From: Parastagonospora avenae f. sp. tritici 18332-5
Lineage: Eukaryota > Ascomycota > Dothideomycetes > Pleosporales > Phaeosphaeriaceae
DNA: 64,000 bases
Direction of reading: 5' to 3'
Assembly (NCBI GenBank): GCA_022559985.1
Contig: JAFJTR010000021.1
Location: forward strand, 186,001 to 250,000
Position numbers and translations under genes: made by a program
In this document: positions 44,899 through 60,259 of the stretch, piece by piece
Layout: each line of letters starts with the position of its first letter
Numbering within the stretch: position 1 is the first letter of the stretch
The notes under the pieces: generated by a model
Seen by the model: the letters and a program-made list of their open reading frames with translations, nothing else
What the model was told of the DNA's origin: nothing
The model's database searches: none

Positions 44899-47800
44899 TT
44901 ACATGTCTCCAAGACTGAAGAGGCCTTGGTAGCTAGGACTTGTTCCGAGAAGTTCTCTCTTTTCTTCCTCCCACGTGACCCTTGTAGAGTCATCCTTCAC
45001 AGCTTGCATCACTGCATCGAGCATCGCGACCGTATCCTGCATCTCCGTCTTCATCTCATCAGCATATCCGAGGCTGTATGAGTCTTCCATGCATCTTCCC
45101 CAGCATAAACACAGCCCCACCATGATTGTTCCTCGATGCCCGGGTATCCTAGGCCATGCGTTCTGCATCACTGCTTGAAATGCCTTCAATGTGCCTAGCG
45201 TCAAGTCTTTGTGGCTGACAACGAAGGGCTCCTGAAGCAACGTCGACAACAAGGGGATGAGCGTAGGCAAGTGCTTGACCGTCTCTATGCCCAAGTGGCT
45301 CACGACAAGTGGCAGATGACGCGTCATAACTGCAGCAAGCTCCGGGTACGCCGAAGGTGTGGGAAAGTGACCTAGTGGTGCGATGATGCCTTCACGTACA
45401 ACTTTATCGAGAAGACCACTTCTTGTGCTACCTTTGCCACTTTCGACAGGAAGAAGCAGCGCAAGTGCTGTGATTGTGGGATAGAGTTCGTTGAAGAGTT
45501 GAACAGCCTCGGGTTCCGGTGTCAAGGAAGGTATGTGTGTAAAAAAGGGTAGCAACGCCTCGGCAAAGACATTGTGGTATCCCGTACGCTGGAGGAAATC
45601 CCTAGAATTCCGTCCCGACCCTGCCTTCTTCATTGATCCATCCCCACTGGCTGTCTGCTGTAGGCTCTCCAGTAATTTGCCAAGTAGTTGGCATCCTCTG
45701 GCTTTCCATGTCGTATCCATATCATCAACCATCTTCAAGATGGGAGGGACCAGCAAATGCCACTTTGCCTCCTTCTCTTTCCGGCTCATGGCACCAATCG
45801 ACCACCGCAGTAGATCTAGAACGTACTGGCTACTAGGATCCTTCCAAGGCGCTGGCTGACGCGACTTTTCGAGTGTATTCAGGTTGGCTTTATTCTGCGG
45901 AAAGAAGGGTGGAATGGTAAGTTCAAGGAAGTGCGAGGCGAGGCGGGAGGGAAGCTCACTGTCAGTCTGCTTTTCTCGTGACGCTCGCACTGCCTCGATG
46001 GCTGCATCCGCATCTGTAGAATCGGGATTGCGGAGTTGCCATGCCATCACCACGTCAAGAGCATCTTTCATCCAAGGGCCGGGCTTGGTATCGAGAGCCT
46101 TTGCAAGATCTGTGCCCTTCAAGAGCGGCTTGAAAGTGTCCACATCGAGTATGTCCTGCTTCGCAAGCTGGCTGAGGAAAGCAGCATAAGAGCCTAGGAT
46201 ATCTGTTGACTATTAGCAATGTGCATGTAACATTCGGCCGCCTCATGCTGACCTTCTTTGGAACTGTGTCCTTGCACGACCTCATACACAAGATTGAAAA
46301 AGACCTGTGTCCTCCATGTTGAGCCCCAACGACGCAAAGCCATACCAAGTACGTCTCGGCCTGTAGGATTGTTTGCGGGATTGATCGTGTCAGGCCGACG
46401 AAGTCCTTTTGCACATTGCGAGACCATAGCCCGGATTTCCTCACCATGTCCCAAGGACGCAGCTACAACATCACAAACTTTGTTCGGCGCCTTGAACCCC
46501 TCTCGAGCCACAAGATAGGCAGCAAAGAACGGTCTTTGTGTCGGTTTGGTATGAGGCACAGTTGGCGCATCGGCCCATGGCATTACTGTAGCGCAGATCC
46601 AGGCAAGGTACTTCTCGTCTGCATCTCGGAAAAGCGTGTTCTTGATGCTTGCTGAGGTTTCTGGCCGACTATCAAAGATGGAATCCACGAAGTTGTAGGA
46701 CGACTGAAAGAGCGTAGTCTCGGGGTCAGAGGGAAGCACTCTGGTTGGATCGGTAAAGACGGTATTGTAAAGCCCAAAGCGATCAATGAGTTCCAGAGCC
46801 ATGCGTGGCAGAGGACCCCGGAGCATCTTCTCTAGCTCAATACCAACTCGTTCCCTGCTAATTTTGATCTTCAGTACATCTTGGATCTCTGGGTCGCCCA
46901 TGGCCTTTGCCGTCTCCGCTTCGATCACGTAGTCCAGGCGGCTGGCGAAGCGAATCAACCGCAACACACGTAATGGGTCGTCTTTGAACGTTTGGGTAGG
47001 CTCCAGAGGTGTGCGAATGAGTTTTGCAGCCATGTCGTCGAACCCTCGCTGTGTGAAATCCTCTACTTCACATGTGTGTAGATTGTAGAACATGGCATTG
47101 ATAGTCGCGTCCCGGCGCATAGCATCTTCTTCTGCTGTGCCAAACTCCATTTGCGGGTTACGGGAGACTTCATTGTACGTCTCTTTCCTCAAATTGACAA
47201 GGTCCAGGTCGATGCCCATGATCTTCGTGGTGGCAGTCTCGAGATTCTTCGACTTTTCGGGATTGGCCTCAATCTTGTGAAGACTGGGGGCAATACTCTT
47301 ACTCTTGTCATGTGATTTCGGTTGGTCGTCTTTTTCAAGCAGGTCGTGCTTCTCTGCGTTACCGGGGATCTCGAGGTACTCGTGCATCTTCAGGCCAAAG
47401 TGCTCGCCAGTCATGTTGTTGATGGCGAGATCGATGTCATGGCTTCCAACCTTGAGCAGCTTATCCCGAACCCACCCTCCTGTCCAGCGCAGCGTAGTTT
47501 TCTGTCTCGCGAGTTCCTCAGGTACCTCGACTCCAGTGATGTCTTCTTTAGTCGGCGCATCATCGATGTATGCGGCCACGTCTAGAAGGAGCTGTCGCAG
47601 CTTGGACTCAACCCCTGTGAGCTCAAGCTGAACACCGGGTGCTGACTCCGAGGCCATGCTGCCGTAAGGCTTGATGAGTCGAATTTGCTGTACCTCAATT
47701 ACTCGCCTTTTGGTGCTCTGATCTTGGCGGTCTTGTGGAAGACTTCTCTTGGACATGTGTTGATGTTGAAGTTGAAAGTGAGTGGTCCAGAGATTTTGCC

Positions 47801-47912
47801 GTGAGTGAAGCTGTCGTGCCCACCGGGCCTTGTGTGGAGCAAAGTCACGTTTGCAGAGGAGTGAAATTAGGTGCGGTGAACGAATACGGCAGGCTCGACT
47901 CATCAAAGGCAT
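44899..47912 (-). CDS. CCA1: CCA-adding tRNA nucleotidyltransferase fused to a Tti2-like domain
   Basis: Two exons, 47912-46253 and 46202-44899, with a 50-nt intron (gtcagc...caacag), give 987 residues. The first about 635 residues are a class II CCA-adding enzyme: LRWTGGWVRDKLL (GG near residue 145) and SHDIDLAI (metal-binding Asp-x-Asp near 159), RRDATINAMFYNL (266-272) and DDPLRVLRLIRFASRLD (311 on). It ends with KPGPWMKDALDVVMAWQLRNPDSTDADAA. The same frame then continues for about 350 residues matching Tti2 of the Tel2-Tti1-Tti2 complex: EKEAKWHLLVPPILKMVDDMDTTWKARGCQLL, EALLPFFTHIPSLTPEPEAVQL, GIETVKHLPTLIPLLSTLL and FQAVMQNAWPRIPGHRG. The N-terminus (MPLMSRACRIRSPHLISLL) resembles a mitochondrial presequence. 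A later ATG at 47756 could give a nuclear/cytosolic form. Confidence 0.82.
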
Positions 47913-48248
47913 CCATGTAAGTGAGTCAGGTGGAGACGCCGCAAAGCGAGTGAGCTTCTCGGCCGCGGTAAAAGAGCGGCTTTGATGTGAATCTACACGA
48001 CAGAGAGTGGTGTTGTGAGGTGTGGTGGAGGAGCATGGAAATGGCACATTCCGTCCAGTCAGAAAGCTCAGCGGCCGCAACGACCACGGTCACGTATCGT
48101 CAACGGGCAGCCCGTACAAACAGCCCCACACGACAAACATAGCGACTACGGGCCCAGACCAAAGGGGAGCATACGCAGCATACATGCCGACAGCGTCCGC
48201 CAACCTGCGCGCATCCAACACCCCGCGGGCGCCTCGCCCTAGCTTCTC
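47913..48248. promoter_or_regulatory. Shared promoter region of CCA1 (-) and TRS85 (+)
   Basis: A 336-bp gap separates divergent start codons. The CCA1 frame stays open upstream to 48080, but that part lacks protein character and is taken as leader. Confidence 0.5.
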
Positions 48249-50656
48249 ATGACGCCGCCTCAAGATGCCACGCCGAAACCCCCAAGCTATACAGTCAACC
48301 TAGAGGCCTCGATGACACTGCCCAAACAGCGCGCATCGCCCGCCTCGTCGCTCGCCTCCCTGCCCGTCCGAAGATCGAATCCGAGCCTGTCCAAGCTGTT
48401 CGAGTCGACCACGAGCCTCTCCACGTCTAGGCCCAGCTCCGGCACCGCAACACCAACTGCCTCTGCGGTGCCCGGGTCGGTCTTCTCGCCCGGGTCTCGA
48501 CTGAGTGGCACAGGCACTCCCAACAGCCTACCCGCGGGTGTCTCGGACGAGCACAGGACGCTCATACAGCGCGCGTTTGTGCCGCACATTGCCGTCCTCG
48601 CCGATGCGCAGACCGAGGAGCTGGTGCGGGCAAAGGGCATAGAGGGAGGTCTGCTGCAACTCCTGCGGCCCTTTGGCGAGTCGGTGCCGGGCAAGGTCAC
48701 CATCAGGGACAGCATCGGCGCTAGCAAGAGCTGGGAGGACTTTGGCGTGCGCTTCATTGCTGTCGACGATGCCTACCCAGATCTGCGCGGAGACGCGGGC
48801 GCGGGGCAGAGGACCTCTACGAGCTCGATACAGCGGAGAACACGAAGGACAGGCGGCGATGTGGCCCAGGTGGAAGAGCTGGTCGACCGCCATCTGCAGT
48901 ATTCCGAGTTCAACCGCCAGGATCCCGTGTCCGACTACCTCAACAAGGGAGATCTGGCACCGCCGACTGAGAGTACATCGTCGCCTTTCCATACCCTGTA
49001 CCTGCGCCGGTTGCTCTCCGGACTGCCCATCGTGCCTCATGAGACCTTCTCGCATCCAGTCGCTGGAATCATAGCCATTAGCTCGCGGAACCCTCACCCC
49101 ATCGAGGAGCTACGACGTCTGTATAACAGGCAACATGACGGTGATTTGCGCTTTCCGCAATGGGTCGAGAATGATTTCCTACGCTACTATGTACTCATAC
49201 ACGACGAAGAAACGGGCGACATTGCCAAGTCAAATCAAACCTTCGACTCGATGAAACGCCATTTCGGCCTGCACTGCCATCTGCTTCGCCTCAAGAGCCA
49301 GCCCACTATACCCTCTGATGATGATAGCGTGCGTGTGCCGACGTGCGAATGGATGTCTGCTTCGGAAGAGCTAGCAGAGATCCAGAAGCGAGGTATGTCA
49401 GGTTGTAGAGAGATTGTTGGGTTGGACTCGCACGAGCTACACACTGACCGCACTGCACAGAAACGAATGATGACATTACGGATCCCACACCATATTTACC
49501 TGACTCCGACATCAGCGGCCTGCGCACCTTCATACGCGAACTCGTGACACAATCCATCATCCCAAACATGGAGCGCAGTGTCGCAACCTGGAATGAGCAG
49601 ATTCTCTCTCGGCGGCGAGGCCTTTCAGGCCGCTTCATGTCGCTCAGCAAACGGTGGACGCCATTTGGCAGCTCTCGGAATAGCTCGTCTTCGCTCACTG
49701 CCTCATCCAACTCGAATTACGACAGCCTCCAAGGATTCTATCGCCCTGATTCACCCGAAGCCATCATGAGGCGGTTAGCAGACTACTGCTTCATGCTTCG
49801 TGATTGGAAATTGGCACTCAGCACTTATGACATTCTGAGAACAGACTTTCAAAACGACAAAGCGTGGCGCCACTATGCCGGCGCCGCAGAGATGGCTGCT
49901 TTGTCTGCGCTCATGGCCCCGACGAATCTGTCGTCAAAAGCCCGAGCAGAAAACATTGATGCATGGATCGAAGCCGCTTCGTACTCTTATACTGATCGTC
50001 AACGGAGCGCAGCACCATACTATGCCCTACGGACACTTGCGCTTTCGTTTGAGCTCTTACGTCTTCGTGGCTCATCAGCAGCCGACGATGCGGCACGCTG
50101 GGCGACACGTATACTCGAATCCGGCCTTGTCGGCGCAATTGGCCACGCCCTCATCACAGAACGCATCTCAGCTTGCTATTCAATACGCACAGGTGTCGGT
50201 ATGTACAAGCTTGGTAGCCGTAAACGAAAAGCCGCCTTCTGGGCTGTTCTTGCCTCGGAGCACTGGTGGCGCCTCGAGAAGTCCCTGCAAGCAGAAAAAT
50301 GTCTCGATTCTGCGTTGAATATATACAACGTACACTTGGAGAGTCAAATAGGTGCCAAGAACAGTGTGGCAATGCCCACTGAGGAGATGCAGCGATTCGT
50401 GGACGACTTAAGGCAGCAGATTATGGGCCTACGGATGACAAACCAGGGGTACGGTATGGAACAAGCAGACTACAACGAAGACGACATACAGAGCCCTGAG
50501 GTCGAGGAAGCAACCGAGACTTTGGACACCAGCCCGCGGTTACATAGGAAGTCGCTGATAGGCGCAGCCGTGCCGTCACTAGATGGTGGGTCATTGAGCC
50601 CAGCGCTCGAGAGGCCGAAAGAGCAACTAGATCCGAAAGGCGAAGGGTTTGAATAG
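48249..50656 (+). CDS. TRS85: TRAPP complex subunit Trs85/TRAPPC8 (Gsg1)
   Basis: Two exons, 48249-49392 and 49461-50656, with a 68-nt intron (gtatgt...cacag), give 779 residues. After a Ser/Thr/Pro-rich start the protein shows the Trs85 pattern: IQRAFVPHIAVLADAQTEELVRAKGIEGGLLQLLRPFGE, PFHTLYLRRLLSGLPIVPHETFSHPVAGIIAISSRN, then FPQWVENDFLRYYVLIHDEE. In the second exon come LVTQSIIPNMERSVATWNEQILSRRRGLSGRFMSLSKRW and a TPR-like helical part, MRRLADYCFMLRDWKLALSTYDILRTDFQNDKAWRHYAGAAEM. Trs85 defines the TRAPPIII form that activates Ypt1 at the Golgi and in autophagy. The junction gives KRETNDDITDPTPYLPDSD. Confidence 0.9.
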
Positions 50657-51181
50657 ACAGTTGGCGTAATACGACTTGTTCAGCGAGTGGCTGACTAGCA
50701 TGGCATTGGCGTTGGGATTAGTTTGTAGATAATGCAGCAACGTATGACGTCCGCAATGATTGACAGCCATTACCGATTCATTTGGTGAAGCCATTACATA
50801 TTATATCCTTGAATGTTATCATAAGGTGTGATACACTCGGTACAATGCGTCGATCACGCGGTGCTTGATCCAACAGCTTGCATCAACACCGAAAAGCTCG
50901 AGACTAGAAGATTCTGAAAGATGCATTCGTGTTCTAACTACGTTTCATATGCTCTCGAGATCACTCCGCCAAATAAACGCCAGTACCAGATTCAAGACGT
51001 AGGCCCAAGCACTTCGGCACCCGTCGTCTTGCTGGCAAATGCAACAGTGTAGCCGTTACCATGCTTGTATGCTATGCAAATCATGACTCAAGACAAGAAG
51101 AAGCATCCAGGCTATGCAGGGTAATGGAATGGGGTATCATGAGCTCATTCGTATCCTAACTTCATCCAACGTGGTGCTCTA
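50657..51181. other. Intergenic between converging genes
   Basis: The stretch lies between TRS85 (+) and the OTU protease gene (-). No feature recognised. Confidence 0.5.
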
Positions 51182-52248
51182 TCACGACGTTGCAGTCGTC
51201 AGTGTTTCGTTCAGGGGTTTCGTTGCCGGCGGAGGCTGCAAAGGCGATGCGGCAAGCATAGGTGGTGCGGGAGAGCACGTTCGGGATGGTAAGGGAGACG
51301 CGTCTGTGGTTCGGAGACCGCGGAGCTTGATGGTCAACTTCTGTGGCTTCACGTAGTTTTCTGGCGGGGGGACATCTGTTCGTGATTGCTGTGATACCAT
51401 GGGTCCGTTTGACTCGTCCGACGAGCTTTCGGTGCCCTCTGGTGTGGAATCCGAGTCAAACAACGGGAGAGGCGAACGGCGCTTTCTGGCCCGCCGACGC
51501 TGATCGTCGTCGTCACCGTCTACGCTCGGGCTCGGGCGCTTCTTGGAGACCATCTCTGGTACGACATGGACTTCGGGCTTCCCTGTGTGGGGCCCTGCTA
51601 GGTTGCGGACAGAGGAGTAGTGTTCCCAGGTCTGTATCAGGATGAGCGTGTGTGACGAACATGGCTAGCTATCGACTTACATGATATGCAATGTGGAGTG
51701 TTTGCCGATCGTCCGCAGCGACGGGATCGTCACCGACGGTATACTGTACGCGAGGCGAGAAGAGGTAGGTGTAGTCAGCCTGCCAGAGGCGAACGTGGAC
51801 GTTTAGGGCCGACGCAAACGCGGAGACTTCCATGTTGTCAGCCCACTCGCCGGGCTGTCCCATCTTATCGACGTGTTCCTCAAACTGCTGTTGCAGCTGC
51901 TCTTCGGTAAAATACGTTGTGTCGATGTGCGTGGGCACAGCAGTGGTGGTCTTGCGTTTGGGATTTCTCCGCACGGCGTTGACTGCCATGTACTGGCGGT
52001 AGAAGTCTGAGTTGTCTCGCATATGCTCGATGGTTGCAGTACGCAGGACCTCGTGCATTTCTTGGTGGCCATAGAGCTGGTCAGACAAGGCGTTGAATAG
52101 ACAGTTGCCTTGGACCATGTCAGCCTCAGTCAGGTCGTGTAGAGAGAACACTCAGCTCACCATCGCCTCTGATCTCACCAGCATAGAGGGCATTGGCCTC
52201 TAGCACGGGGAACTCGGGTGAGTTCGCTCGTTGCTTGCGGGGCGCCAT
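51182..52248 (-). CDS. OTU-domain cysteine protease (OTUD3-type deubiquitinase)
   Basis: Three exons, 52248-52161, 52108-51681 and 51631-51182, give 321 residues. The catalytic Asp29 and Cys32 lie in IRGDGNCLFNALSDQLYG, which is created across the first splice junction. The catalytic His176 lies in YHTWEHYSSVRN, created across the second, so both introns are needed for an active enzyme. The body includes ATIEHMRDNSDFYRQYM, WADNMEVSAFASALNVHVRLW and the tail is Ser/Pro/Arg-rich with a predicted nuclear-type basic run (RRRARKRR). Such enzymes cleave ubiquitin chains; linkage preference cannot be told. The N-terminal MAPRKQRANSPEFPVLEANALYAGEI is as in fungal homologues. Confidence 0.9.
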
Positions 52249-54271
52249 GTGAACAGCTGTTGATAGCACGAGACAGGAGACGTCGGGGTATCAAGGGGTG
52301 GGTCAGGTGGAGGTACCGCAATCATTGAGAAGAAAATATAGGCTATATGGATCGAGTGCAAGAGCAAAAAAATCAAACTCCAGCCACCTCGGAGGTGAAT
52401 GAGGGCGGCGGTGAATGTGTACCTAAGAGCTGTCGAAATGGTGACGGCAAGCAAGGCCTCAGCGCCGCAGCAGGGATAGCTTTCTCGTAGCTCGCTCGCG
52501 CCAAGGGATTGATTGACACTCCTGGGAGCCTTAGTCAGTGGGCAAGCCAAACAAACGGATGCGGCCTGAGGAACGTTGGCGCTCGCGAGCAGTATAAGAA
52601 GTATTCCAAGTCCTACAACCGAATAGGATGGTGAAAATTCACAAACCTCGGGAGCAGAAAAGTGATGTCACCCTGGCCTAGTGTCCCTATAACCGCCGAA
52701 ACGGGGCGCCCTGGCGAGGTCGAAATTCGCGTGTGGAGAGTTGCTGGTGGAGGAGCTGATGCGTAGCTGCGCGGACACGGCGTTGGTCATATATAGGCTG
52801 CAGCAGTCATTCAAAGGTCGAGGAAGAGGCTCAAACATGCATGTAAACAAACGTCTTCAACGCGTCTCGTGCCTTTCAGTGTGCGGGTGTCCGGTGCCTT
52901 GGCCAATCAGCGCGAAGGGAAGAGGCTGGATGACCCCACCAAATTCACAAGATTGAAAGACAGACCGCTTCTTGCGACCCACTGCAGGTGAAGGGCATGC
53001 TCAGATTTCGGTCACTCGAAGAGCGTTTTTGCATATGCTGGCGGTAATTGCGGTAGCGCTCAGCTGATAGCCAGCGATACATATACCTACTCGGCGCTGT
53101 GCTTGAGGAGACCGCATCGGGTACTGAGACCAACCAACAGATCAATGCACTGGCATTAACAGTTCCTGGTGCTGGCTGACTCATTTTTAGTGTTCGTGCC
53201 ATCGATCTGTATACCATGCTGATATTTTCTGAGCACTTCGGTATACGTATCAACTGTCGTGAGCCAAAATGTCCTGGTACTACACAGTACAACTTCTGTG
53301 CTGTGATGTATCGAAGATGGCGTGCACTTGTAGTATTCGAGATTATATAATTGGTCTCATCGACTTGCATACAAAAAGGTCCTCTTGCAGGTGGTCTTGA
53401 CCTGAACACATGTCTGTTGAAAGGTGACCTTTCCACGAAAAGCACTCCGCACATGTCTCATGATGTTGTTTGACAAGATGACTCTAACGACTGCGAATCC
53501 CTCAAATCAACCAAAGCTCAATGCAGCAGCAAGAACCACTGCGAACGAACTGGTGTTCGCATCTCCTTCGTGTCGGGTCAAACCGTAATTCAACTCCCTG
53601 TGATCTACTCCATGTTATCACATACGATGGGTAGTGAGCAGCGTGCCTGAAGATATACACAGAGCCCTGCCGTCGCAGTTGAAGCCTAGCAACACTGTGT
53701 ATAGTTTTAGGCTATTAGATAGTCCACCTGCTGTTGCCCGCTGGTCGCGTTCCGTCGTAGGTGAGAAGCTTTGGTATGATTCTATGCTTTCATTGCAGAC
53801 TCGCCCATGATGCTGGTTATGCCTCATTGCACCTGGAAACAGACACATCGAAGACTGAGCGGCCGCTCTTGGTACTTGTCCGAATCTCCGACTTGACGTC
53901 CATTGTGCTTCAGTCATTGTTGAAGAGTCACAAGCGGAAGATGCAGCGGCATTTTTCCTGTCGGTCCTGTCAGACATGGCTAATCTGCTGACAGCCAATT
54001 GAACATCTTACAGTCATACGCAAGCTGCGAGGCGGTCACAATTCTGCCACGATTTTCATTGATGAATATGCGGAGAACGATTTTCCCCCAGCCAGCTTAG
54101 TTGGAAGAGGCTTAGCGCATCTCTGGGCCGACTGCGGAAGCTGCGCTTCAGTCGTCATGCCCAGCAGGCTATTTTTCTGTTTGACTCACTTAGCTATAGA
54201 ACCGGCCTTCAAATAGCGGTCCCTTCCCGCCCATCCTCCAATTCACCAATTCCACACTTTCAATTGCAATC
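52249..54271. other. Long divergent intergenic region (2.0 kb)
   Basis: The region is upstream of both the OTU gene (-) and homocitrate synthase (+). The longest frame (52945-53454 minus, 169 codons) shows no domain and is not called. No tRNA, transposon end or repeat was recognised. Confidence 0.4.
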
Positions 54272-55967
<1,696 letters not shown>

Positions 55968-56388
55968 GCTTTCAGAGCCGGCCCATGATGACATTGGAGT
56001 TCGTGTTTCTTTAGATTTCCCGGGGGTTTCTTAAAATGTGCAGATATTCCAGTCACGGAAAAGTTTTTTTTGATACCTGGCGCTGGACGAAGCCTGATCG
56101 CTCGTCATCAGCGCAGAGTACATAGAACGAATTTCACGAAAAATTAACGTTGAAAACTTACCATGCCAGTATGTGTAGTAATATGAAAATGACGAATCAA
56201 CATCTTTTGAAATGTATTTGTCACGCCTTTGAGTCTGCTCCGAGCACGCGAGCTCTTGTCCGATTCCGCGGCTCGGCAAGTGATCAGGGTCCAAGGGTCT
56301 TTGGACATTATTGCCGCCCCGACTGCGAGCACGCACGGCACCCCCACCAATCTCCTCTGGGTCTGTCAACACCTTACACGCTGCCAAT
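55968..56388. other. Intergenic
   Basis: The stretch runs from the LYS20 3' end to the IDI1 promoter. No feature recognised. Confidence 0.5.
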
Positions 56389-57403
<1,015 letters not shown>

Positions 57404-59077
57404 GATAGACTGCGTGAAATGGGACCTTTAAGACGTGGCATGCTATCAACGTTGTATGCCGGACCATATGGACGTCATTTCGCATGACTTCAACGTCGTC
57501 CGATAGGGATTGGCGGGTTTCGCCTGCAAAAGTGAGGCGCCATATGCAGACTTGCCTCCCCCTAGCAACTGCAAAGATGGTTCTGGGCAAGCTCTGTTCG
57601 CAATCAAGTCGATTGTTCTCCACCTCTGCTAGCCATGGCCTACCTATAGCTCGTCATTCCTGTGTATCCGCTTACTCTGCGCCGAACGTTCTTTTGAGTG
57701 AAGAAGGCAAGTGAGTTCTCGCAAAGTCTGTTGATTGAAGCTGCAGTATAATACGAGAAAACTTATCTTGATACAGCTGCTCGGTGGAACTGCTCCGAGC
57801 ATCTGTCCGAGTCTTGATGTCTGTTGGACATCCCTACAATGCTGATAGGGCTAGATTAGCAGACCCTCACGCTTACCCCTCACAGAAAGTCCAGCCGAGG
57901 AGCCAGCCAACCATTGCATTCACCCCACACTTTCTCACCAACGCCACTTTCCGCGTCGCACCGCATTCTTACCCTTCGATGAAAACAAATCATAGTTGGC
58001 ATGAGGAAGCAAACGGAAACACTGATTGTCGCTTTTTCTATGATTCATTGGGCGAACGGTGCTTTGGCCAGCAGATGAAGATGGCATTATCTCGACCACA
58101 AAGCTGAGGGTCACCTGGCCTGTGATAACAACGGATACTCTATGGGGTGAGCTAACGGTCCCAAGATAGATCCCGCTGCAACATGACCACCACCTCCGTT
58201 TGATGCGCTTGGTATCTTGTAGATCAACATGGGTGGGGTGGAAGTATATCAATATCACACGCCCTTCTTCGCCAACTACATTCTCCGTCTCACTCCGCAT
58301 CTCAGTGTTAACCCCTTGCTTTGCGCCAACCACGTCCAATACCCCCTCCACCCCCACGACGCCGGCGCCCTGGTGGTTCCGCTGCTGCCGAACCTCGCGC
58401 ATTGATCCTTCACGAAACGCAGTCGTACCTCCTGCTAGCCAAGACATTGTACAGCAGTGGTGCTACTGATCTTGTGACAAGAACTCGACGAGTAAAAAGG
58501 CGAACAGCAATAGGCTCTGCAGCCACAGATCAGCATCTATCAGTGCACACGCATAGGACTGCACCGCGATAACCAAGCGCTTTCTGCCACCCCAATAGAC
58601 GTCATCGGTCACTCCTCGATCGAGGTGTATCCATTGCATAAAGGCGTTTCGTCCAACCTCACACCTTGATGTCGGTTGATTTACGTCAAGCTTTTACTTC
58701 CTTGCGCTACCCTAATCGAGTCGAAACCGTCTCGAGATCTCAACTGTCTAAAGTCCACACAGGAGATAGTAACCGTCCAGCTGAAACGTAGGCCTTATTC
58801 GAGAGAGAGCAAAAAGGTACACTAAGACAGGCAATCGATTGGCAACGCTCCTGTTCTGCCCAACCGCCTTCATCCGCAATCAGACTAACCGGGCCGCAGC
58901 AGTGTTATTCGAACTGAACTTGTTGTCTTCTTGTTCAAGTGACTGATCAGCTTGGCGATTCCGCCTCGAACCCTCTCGAATCGACACGCTGGCGTATTCG
59001 ACGACTGCCCCAATCATCAAACGAAGCGGCAGATCCCATTTGAATACTAGTAGAGAGTTACAGAGTAAACCGCAATC
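57404..59077. other. Long intergenic region (1.7 kb)
   Basis: The region lies between IDI1 and the acetyltransferase gene. Short overlapping frames on both strands show no domain or convincing splice pattern. No RNA gene was recognised. Confidence 0.4.
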
Positions 59078-59949
59078 ATGGCGACGAGAACGTTCGGTCC
59101 TCTCCAGCCTGTTACTTACAGCTTTGTGGAGCCAAAGTCAGGGCTGAAGTCTGCAACGATTCAGATCAATGACGTCCCTACTGCGTTCAAGCTTTTGAAG
59201 CAGAAGCCGGCTGCCATAGTGCCTCCTCTCACCGATGGCGTGCGTGTTGTCACAGCTGCAGAGTACAAGCGAGCGGCCGCCTGCCTTGCAGAGGCTTTTA
59301 GTGAAGACGATGTGGCGCGCTACTTCATTGACGTGCCTGACCGTGAGCACTGGACTGCGGAGGAGAAATGGGCACTGCATGTGGAGATTCTTGAATATGT
59401 TACCTATGCTCACATCCTCAAGGGGCTCGTGACTACCGTCGGAGACTTTGAAGGGGTTGCTCTGTGGTAAGTCCAAGGGACGTTCGAGTCTTCAGCGCTG
59501 ACGATTGCAGGATGCCGCCGGGTCAGAACATGGATGACTATGTGACTATGTTCCGTAGCGGTATGTGGAGACTCAACTACAGGCTGTCAGCAGAAGGCAA
59601 ACGTCGCTTCTTCGACGAGTTCCTTCCTCTGCTCCATGACACGATGCATACTACACTGGGCGAACGTGAACACGAGGCTTGGTATCTCGTCTACCTTGGC
59701 ACGAAGCCCTCAGGACGTGGCAAGGGACACGCGCGCAAGCTGATCGAGCACGTAACAAAGCTGGCGGATGGCGAAGGCAGAGCGTGCTACCTCGAGTCGA
59801 GCAATGCTCGCAATCCGCCCATCTATCGACGCTTTGGTTTCGAAGTGTGCCGCACGATCCAGCTGCAGCGTGGTGGAAGGAACATCCCACTAGACATAAT
59901 GGTTCGAGAGCCGACGACGCGGGAGAAGAAGACAAAGGGCAGGTACTAG
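59078..59949 (+). CDS. GNAT-family N-acetyltransferase (275 aa)
   Basis: Two exons, 59078-59466 and 59511-59949, with a short 44-nt intron (gtaagt...ttgcag). The second exon has the acetyl-CoA binding signature: WYLVYLGTKPSGRGKGHARKLIEHVTKLADGEG, with the R/Q-x-x-G-x-G/A-type loop seen as SGRGKGHA, then CYLESSNARNPPIYRRFGFEV. The first exon contains AEYKRAAACLAEAFSEDDVARYFIDVPD, like the N-terminal part of small-molecule acetyltransferases of fungi. The junction restores GVALWMPPGQNMDDY, a conserved motif in this branch. There is no signal peptide. The acceptor of the acetyl group is unknown. Confidence 0.85.
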
Positions 59950-60259
59950 GACTTGGTGGTGCGAGGATGGTGAGGACTGCTTCAACACTGTTGCTCAAGA
60001 AGACTGAACGAAGTGGGCTGACGGCGTTTGGGGTCCTTCAACAGGACCAGGTTTGATAGTTTCATGTGCTTTTAGGTTATCCATGATCTCTGTAGTGAAT
60101 CGAACAAGGGATTGCGAGAGCAAAGACAAGATGCATGTGCTGCTTCTATGCTTCGGTTGTGTCGGTGTGGTGCTGCGACAGGGGTGGGTGATGATGGACA
60201 ACGGCGGCTTTAGAAATTGCACTGTCCATGCCCTGGGACATGAGCGTTTCAGGGCATGC

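Noticed and set aside
52945..53454. Minus-strand frame of 169 codons in the divergent 2-kb gap
   Set aside because: No recognisable domain or splice partners; the composition is like that of non-coding DNA.
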